From: an uncultured Oscillospiraceae bacterium
GTDB lineage: Bacteria > Bacillota > Clostridia > Oscillospirales > Oscillospiraceae
Direction of reading: 5' to 3'
Length of the DNA stretch: 64,000 nt
Assembly (NCBI GenBank): GCA_934589145.1
Contig: CAKTNW010000009.1
Span: forward strand, 3,815 to 67,814
Shown: positions 59,727 through 64,000 of the stretch, in pieces
How the letters are laid out: each line of letters starts with the position of its first letter
Numbering within the stretch: the stretch's first letter is position 1
Program-made: the position numbers and the translations under genes
The notes under the pieces: model-generated
Told to the model about the DNA's origin: nothing
Seen by the model: only the letters and a program-made list of their open reading frames with translations
The model's database searches: none

Positions 59727-60611
59727 ATGTTGCAAAAGGTACAACAGAACAAATGGCTGCGGTTGGGAACGGGCGTGCTGGGCGGCATCCTGCTGGCGGT
59801 CAGCATCAACCTGTTTGTTGTTCCCCAGGGGCTCTACAGCGGCGGCCTGTACGGCCTGTGTCAGGTGATCCGCACCCTGGCGGTGGAGCATCTGGGACTG
59901 AAGTCCCCCATCGACCTGGCCGGTGTGCTGTACCTGCTGGTGAACCTGCCGCTGATCTGGCTGGCCTGGCGCACTCTGGGCCGGGGCTTCGTCATCCGCA
60001 TGACGGTGGTGACGGTCATCAACTCCATCGCCCTGGCGGTGATCCCGTCGCCCGCCGCCCCCGTCATCGCCGATAAGCTGACCTCCTGCCTGGTGGCCGG
60101 CATCCTCAGCGGCTTCTCCGGCGGCCTGATTTTGACCTGCGGCTGCTCCACCGGTGGGCTGGACGTGCTGGGCCTGTATCTCAGCAAGAAGGGGACAGGC
60201 TTCACCGTGGGGCGTTTCTCCATTACCTTCAACACGGCCCTGTATGTGCTGTGCGCCGTGCTGTTCAACCTGGGTACCGCCATTTACTCCGCCATCTATG
60301 TGGTGTTCCAGGCCCTGTTCCTGGATCGCCTGCACCAGCAGAACATCTCTGTCCAGATGATCATTTTCACCAAGGAGGATCCCCAGAAGCTGAACCAGAC
60401 CATTCTGGAGAAGCTGGATCGTAGCTTCACCCTGTGGGAGGGCCGGGGCGGCTACTCCCATGAGCAGGTGCATGTGATGTGCGTCTGCCTGAACAAGTAT
60501 GAGCTGGCGTCGGTGCAGATGGCCCTGCACGACATCGACCCCCACGCCTTCTATGTGATCCAGGAGGGTGTCCGGGTGGGCGGCAACTTCGGCCGCCATC
60601 TGTCGTCCTGA
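59727..60611 (+). CDS. YitT family membrane protein
   Basis: This 294-residue protein has about five hydrophobic helices (about 13-200), the YitT pattern GLYSGGLYGLCQVIR and GCSTGGLDVLGLYLSKK, then a cytoplasmic DUF2179 domain (about 210-290, ending DPHAFYVIQEGVRVGG). The family is of unknown function, suggested to transport a small solute. It has two strong promoters in tandem. Confidence 0.92.
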   Translation: MLQKVQQNKWLRLGTGVLGGILLAVSINLFVVPQGLYSGGLYGLCQVIRTLAVEHLGLKSPIDLAGVLYLLVNLPLIWLAWRTLGRGFVIRMTVVTVINSIALAVIPSPAAPVIADKLTSCLVAGILSGFSGGLILTCGCSTGGLDVLGLYLSKKGTGFTVGRFSITFNTALYVLCAVLFNLGTAIYSAIYVVFQALFLDRLHQQNISVQMIIFTKEDPQKLNQTILEKLDRSFTLWEGRGGYSHEQVHVMCVCLNKYELASVQMALHDIDPHAFYVIQEGVRVGGNFGRHLSS

Positions 60612-60656
60612 CGGCGTCGGGACGGAAGAAGCGTTTCAGAAAGGGAGGAAGCGAAG

Positions 60657-61301
60657 ATGAAATACCGTGTTATGGCGTTGTTGGCCGCCGTGCTGGCGCT
60701 GACCCTCAGCGGCTGCTCGCTGTTGGAGCGCAATTACAGCAGCGTGGAGCGCCACAGCTCCTCCTATTATGAAAGCGAGCAGAAGGATGTTCTCCAGCCG
60801 GAGACGTATCAGGATCTGGTCAACGCCCTGCTGGTGCTGGTGGACGACCATGCGGCGGAGGGAACCATCTGGCTCTCCCCCGGCAGCGAGGCGTTGGATC
60901 CCCAGCAGGCCATCGAGGAGGCGTGTCAGGAGGTACAGCGTGAGACCCCCATGGGTGCCTATGCTGTGGAGTACATTACCTACACCGTGTCCCAGGACAG
61001 CCGCCCTTACAGCGAGATCAAGCTGTCCCTGGGCTATCGCCGCACAGAGGCTCAGGTGAAGGGCATCGTCCACGCCACCAGCATTTCCGCCCTGCATGCA
61101 TTGCTGACTGCCGCCGCTGAAAATGATGCCGCCGAGCTGGTGGTGCAGGTAGGGTATTTCCGGGATCAGGCCCAGGAGGTGCGGGATATCGTGGCTCAGG
61201 TGGAGCAGGAGCAGCGGGGTGAGGATTCCGCGCTTTGGCAGGTGGAATTCTATCCTAATGAGAGTTCTGCCGGAATTGTTGAGATTTTGATGAAAAATTG
61301 A
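60657..61301 (+). CDS. Putative lipoprotein
   Basis: This 214-residue protein starts MKYRVMALLAAVLALTLSGC, with a lipobox and lipidated Cys at residue 20. The rest is a soluble domain of mixed composition with no family I recognise. The start at 60657 follows AAGGGAGG. It lies 45 bp after yitT, with no terminator between them, and is probably co-transcribed. Secretion and anchoring to the membrane are clear; function is not. Confidence 0.78.
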   Translation: MKYRVMALLAAVLALTLSGCSLLERNYSSVERHSSSYYESEQKDVLQPETYQDLVNALLVLVDDHAAEGTIWLSPGSEALDPQQAIEEACQEVQRETPMGAYAVEYITYTVSQDSRPYSEIKLSLGYRRTEAQVKGIVHATSISALHALLTAAAENDAAELVVQVGYFRDQAQEVRDIVAQVEQEQRGEDSALWQVEFYPNESSAGIVEILMKN

Positions 61302-61311
61302 AAATGCAGGA

Positions 61312-61340
61312 TTGACAAACGCGGGAATCTGGGTTATAAT
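61312..61340 (+). promoter_or_regulatory. Promoter of tRNA-Gly
   Basis: TTGACA (61312-61317), 17 bp, TATAAT (61335-61340), perfect consensus, 14 bp before the tRNA. Confidence 0.92.
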
Positions 61341-61353
61341 CAATCTTGCGTTT

Positions 61354-61429
61354 GCGGGCGTAGCTCATCTGGTAGAGCGCGACCTTGCCAAGGTCGAGGT
61401 AGCGAGTTCGAGCCTCGTCGCCCGCTCCA
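61354..61429 (+). tRNA. tRNA-Gly (GCC)
   Basis: This 76-nt tRNA has acceptor stem GCGGGCG, anticodon stem GACCTTGCCAAGGTC giving GCC, T-arm GCGAGTTCGAGCCTCG and CCA. It has its own promoter and terminator. Confidence 0.97.
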
Positions 61430-61463
61430 AAAATCACCACCCAATCGGGTGGTGATTTTTTTC
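61430..61463 (+). terminator. Terminator after tRNA-Gly
   Basis: AAATCACCACCC, AATC, GGGTGGTGATTTTTTT. Confidence 0.92.
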
Positions 61464-61465
61464 GC

Positions 61466-61901
61466 GTGCTCCTCGGCTGTGCCCACGTTACGCCAGCCGT
61501 CCGGCGGCCACATTCGTGCCCGCCAAACGGGGCGCTGCCTTGAAAGCGGCTTGCTGCATCTGCCACAGGCAGCGCTGCACCGCTTTCCCCGTCGTCCGCT
61601 CCAAAAAGAAACACCATCCGAAAGGATGGTGTTTCTTTTTGGTATATCGCGGGCCGAGGCTCGAACAGGGCACGAGCGAAGCGAGAAAAACGTGCCAGTG
61701 GCGCGTTTTGGTGCCTGCGTGCATGTCGCGGCGCAGCGGGGCGGGCGGTCACAGCGCCGCCGGCGGCGGATCAAGCGTGACCGCACGCAAGGAAGTGTCC
61801 CGTTTCGCATGGCCCGAAGGGGTCTGCGAAACGGCAGACACAACGAGTTACCACCGCAAGCCTCGGTACGGCAAACGTGCAGGGCGCTCAATATGCGGCG
61901 C
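61466..61901. other. Non-coding stretch with tRNA-like fragments
   Basis: No gene is supported here. CGTCGTCCGCTCC near 61588-61602 resembles the tRNA-Gly 3' end, followed by AAAAAGAAACACC and the symmetric terminator at 61603-61640. GGCTCGAAC near 61659-61667 resembles an inverted T-loop. Paired GAAAGCGG/CCGCTTTC and GGCGCTGCC/GGCAGCGC stretches lie at about 61535-61585. It may be the remnant of a duplicated tRNA gene. Confidence 0.45.
61603..61640. terminator. Symmetric hairpin with A/T runs
   Basis: AAAAAGAAACACCATCC, GAAA, GGATGGTGTTTCTTTTT. It is a strong terminator structure with no obvious gene ending before it on either strand. Confidence 0.75.
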
Positions 61902-64000
61902 TTACGCCAGGTCGGGGAAGGTCTTGGCCACGGCGGCGCAGCGCGGGCACAGCTCCGGATGCTCCGCGTCGCTGCCCACGGTGGGCAGTACCTTCCAGCA
62001 GCGCAGGCACTTGGCGCCGCTGGCGGGGCGGACGGCCACGGTCAGGGCGTCGCCCAACTCCACGCGCACCTGGGAGACGATCAGCAGGTCGGCCAGCATG
62101 GCGCTGTCCATCTCCGCCAGGAAGGCATCCTCGGCGGGAACGGTCAGATCCACCTCCGCCTCCAGGCTCTTGCCGATGGTCTTGGCGGCGCGGGCCTGCT
62201 CCAGCTCGCCGTTGACGGCGTTGCGCAGGGCGGCGATGCGGGCCCACTTGGCCATCTCGTCCTCGGAGAGGGCGTATGCGGTATAGGGCTGCACCATCTC
62301 GTTGAACAGCACGTTGCGGGCATCGTCGCTGCTGCGGTGAGGCATGGCCAGCCAGATCTCATCGCAGGTGAAGGCCAGGATGGGGGCGAACAGGCGGGTC
62401 ATGGCATCCAAGATCAGGAACAGGGCGGTCTGTGCGCTGCGGCGCTCCAGACCCTCGGCGGCGTCGCAGTACAGACGATCCTTCAGGATATCGAAGTAGA
62501 AGGAGCTGAGGTCGACCACGCAGAAGTCGTTGACCATATGGGACACCACATGGAACTCGTAGTTGTCGTAGGCGGCGAACACCTTGGTGATCAGGTCGTT
62601 CAGGCGGGTGACGGCCCACTTGTCCAGCGGCAGCATGTCGGCGGGCTGCACCAGATCGTCGGCGTTGAAGCCCACCAGGTTATCCAGGCAGAACTTGGCG
62701 GTGTTGCGGAACTTCAGGTAGTTCTGGCTCAGCTGCTTGAAGATCTCGTCGGAGCAGCGGACGTCCACATGATAGTCGGCACTGCCGGCCCACAGGCGCA
62801 GCAGATCCGCGCCGTACTTGTCGAAGATCTCGGCGGGATCCATGCCGTTGCCCAGGGACTTGTGCATGGCCTTGCCCTCGCCGTCCACGGTCCAGCCGTG
62901 GGTGACGCACTCCTTGAAGGGAGCGCCGCGGCCCAGGGCGCCCACGGCCACCAGCAGGGAGGACTGGAACCAGCCGCGATACTGGTCAAGGCCCTCGATA
63001 TACATGGTGGCGGGCCAGAAGCCCTGATCCCGCTCCATGGCGGCGAAGTGGGTGGAGCCGGAGTCAAACCAGCCGTCCAGGGTGTCGGTCTCCTTCTCGA
63101 AGCCGGTGGACTTGCCGCAGTGGGGGCAGGTGAAGCCCTTGGGCAGGATGTCCTCGGCCTCCATGTCGAACCAGGCGTTGGAGCCCTTCTTCTCGAACAG
63201 GTCGGCCACGGCCTCGATGCTCTCCTCGGTGCAGACGGGCTTGCCGCAGTCCTTGCAGTAGAACACGGGGATGGGCAGGCCCCAGCGGCGCTGGCGGCTG
63301 ATGCACCAGTCGGTACGCTCCAGGATCATGGAGCGCATACGATCCTTGCCCCAGCCGGGCACCCAGCGGACATCCTCGCAGGCGGCGATGGCGTCATCCT
63401 TGAAGGAATCCACGGAGCAGAACCACTGGGGAGTGGCGCGGAAGATGATGGGCTGCTTGCAGCGCCAGCAGTGGGGATAGCTGTGGACGATGTCCTCGCT
63501 GGCGAAAAGGGAGCCGTTGTCCTTCATGTCCTGAAGGATGACGGGGTTGGACTCGTCGGTGGTCATGCCCTCGTACTTGCCGGCGTAGGCGGTGTGCTTG
63601 CCCTGATCGTCCACGGGCACCACCATATCCATGCCGTAGCGCTTGCAGGTCAGATAGTCGTCGGCGCCGAAGCCGGGTGCAGTATGGACGCAGCCGGTAC
63701 CGGAATCCATGGTGACGTAATCCGCCAGCACCAGACGGGAGGTCTTGGGCAGGAAGGGATGCTGGGCCAGCATATTCTCGAAGAAGGAGCCGGGATGGCT
63801 CTCCAGGATCTCATAGCTGTCAAAGCCGCCGATCTTCATGACCTTATCGGTCAGGGCCTCGGCCATGATATACATCTCGCCGTTGGGCGCCTTGACCACT
63901 ACATAGCTCTCGTCGGGATGCAGGGCGATGGCCAGGTTGCCGGGCAGCGTCCACACGGTGGTGGTCCAGATCACGAAGTACAGCTTGCTGTGATCCAGAT
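61902..64000 (-). CDS. ileS: Isoleucyl-tRNA synthetase, partial (3' part)
   Basis: About 700 C-terminal residues are present; the 5' end lies beyond the window. Features include part of the CP1 editing domain (IWTTTVWTLPGNLAIALHP), the Zn-binding CPHCGKSTGF region, WFDSGSTHFAAMERDQG, and GEGKAMHKSLGNGMDP, where the usual KMSKS reads MHKSL. The C-terminus holds a zinc finger (CLRCWKVLP...CPRCAAV). It charges tRNA-Ile. The MHKSLGN variant is unusual compared with KMSKSLGN but keeps the second Lys. Confidence 0.95.
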   Translation of the reverse strand, partial: LDHSKLYFVIWTTTVWTLPGNLAIALHPDESYVVVKAPNGEMYIMAEALTDKVMKIGGFDSYEILESHPGSFFENMLAQHPFLPKTSRLVLADYVTMDSGTGCVHTAPGFGADDYLTCKRYGMDMVVPVDDQGKHTAYAGKYEGMTTDESNPVILQDMKDNGSLFASEDIVHSYPHCWRCKQPIIFRATPQWFCSVDSFKDDAIAACEDVRWVPGWGKDRMRSMILERTDWCISRQRRWGLPIPVFYCKDCGKPVCTEESIEAVADLFEKKGSNAWFDMEAEDILPKGFTCPHCGKSTGFEKETDTLDGWFDSGSTHFAAMERDQGFWPATMYIEGLDQYRGWFQSSLLVAVGALGRGAPFKECVTHGWTVDGEGKAMHKSLGNGMDPAEIFDKYGADLLRLWAGSADYHVDVRCSDEIFKQLSQNYLKFRNTAKFCLDNLVGFNADDLVQPADMLPLDKWAVTRLNDLITKVFAAYDNYEFHVVSHMVNDFCVVDLSSFYFDILKDRLYCDAAEGLERRSAQTALFLILDAMTRLFAPILAFTCDEIWLAMPHRSSDDARNVLFNEMVQPYTAYALSEDEMAKWARIAALRNAVNGELEQARAAKTIGKSLEAEVDLTVPAEDAFLAEMDSAMLADLLIVSQVRVELGDALTVAVRPASGAKCLRCWKVLPTVGSDAEHPELCPRCAAVAKTFPDLA

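Noticed and set aside
61340..61891. 183-codon minus-strand ORF over tRNA-Gly
   Set aside because: It reads through a tRNA gene and two terminators; such frames are a known annotation artefact.

Overview
The window is GC-rich and densely coded, and reads like the chromosome of an anaerobic, spore-forming Clostridia member, most likely Oscillospiraceae (Oscillibacter/Dysosmobacter/Flavonifractor type). Supporting signs are DnaD and a DnaI-type loader, a ParB/Noc protein, a spoVAC gene, a PadR/DUF1700 pair, several radical-SAM and ferredoxin genes, a selenium/molybdenum hydroxylase maturation block and SigA-type promoters. I see no rRNA, transposase, integrase, phage module or CRISPR array. The organism assignment is inference from gene content.

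Layout. 1-6.1 kb: replication and segregation genes (dnaD, dnaI-like, parB/noc), then small regulators (a zinc-ribbon membrane protein, two XRE proteins, tiny RHH-like ORFs, PadR with DUF1700). Nearly every unit ends in a similar AAGAACCGCC/GGCGGTTCTT hairpin. 6.1-17.3 kb, minus strand: FAD enzyme, prmA, mnmE, an ECF sigma factor with a membrane partner, an unknown protein, a PflA-like radical SAM enzyme, tdk, mutY, a SPASM protein and a lone spoVAC. 17.4-23 kb, plus strand: ferredoxin, hemW and a large RND exporter.

23.3-47.2 kb is the most interesting part: a cobalamin (B12) regulon. A probable cobalamin riboswitch with its own promoter and terminator precedes a six-gene run. The run encodes a DUF4430 (transcobalamin C-terminal-like) protein, a membrane-anchored alpha/alpha-toroid protein (like the transcobalamin N-terminal half), MoxR, DUF58, a transglutaminase-like membrane protein lacking the expected catalytic cysteine, and a 2094-residue secreted protein with a PQQ-type beta-propeller, two dockerin-like modules and DUF4430-like ends. 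A second, well-formed cobalamin riboswitch then precedes a 1540-residue surface protein and a DUF4430 lipoprotein. Next comes a tightly overlapping cobalamin nucleotide-loop operon (TIM-barrel protein, cobT, cobU, cobS, a cobU-like half gene, cobC). I propose a Gram-positive surface corrinoid-capture system built from a split transcobalamin/intrinsic-factor architecture.

47.2-50.2 kb: yqeC overlaps cobC and is followed by a methyltransferase, xdhC and an NTPase, consistent with maturation of selenium-dependent molybdenum hydroxylases. 50.3-58.6 kb: LysR, hpf, a second RHH/XRE cluster, pnp, rpsO, a ferredoxin, a DJ-1 protein, a LexA-like S24 repressor with four evenly phased operators, and a four-helix-bundle protein. 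58.7-64 kb: tRNA-Tyr, tRNA-Thr, a small sigma-region-4 protein, a YitT protein, a lipoprotein, tRNA-Gly and the 3' part of ileS, which runs off the window. Three large palindromic intergenic repeats (13.9-14.4, 16.3-16.8 and 56.0-56.4 kb) share a core and look MITE-like.
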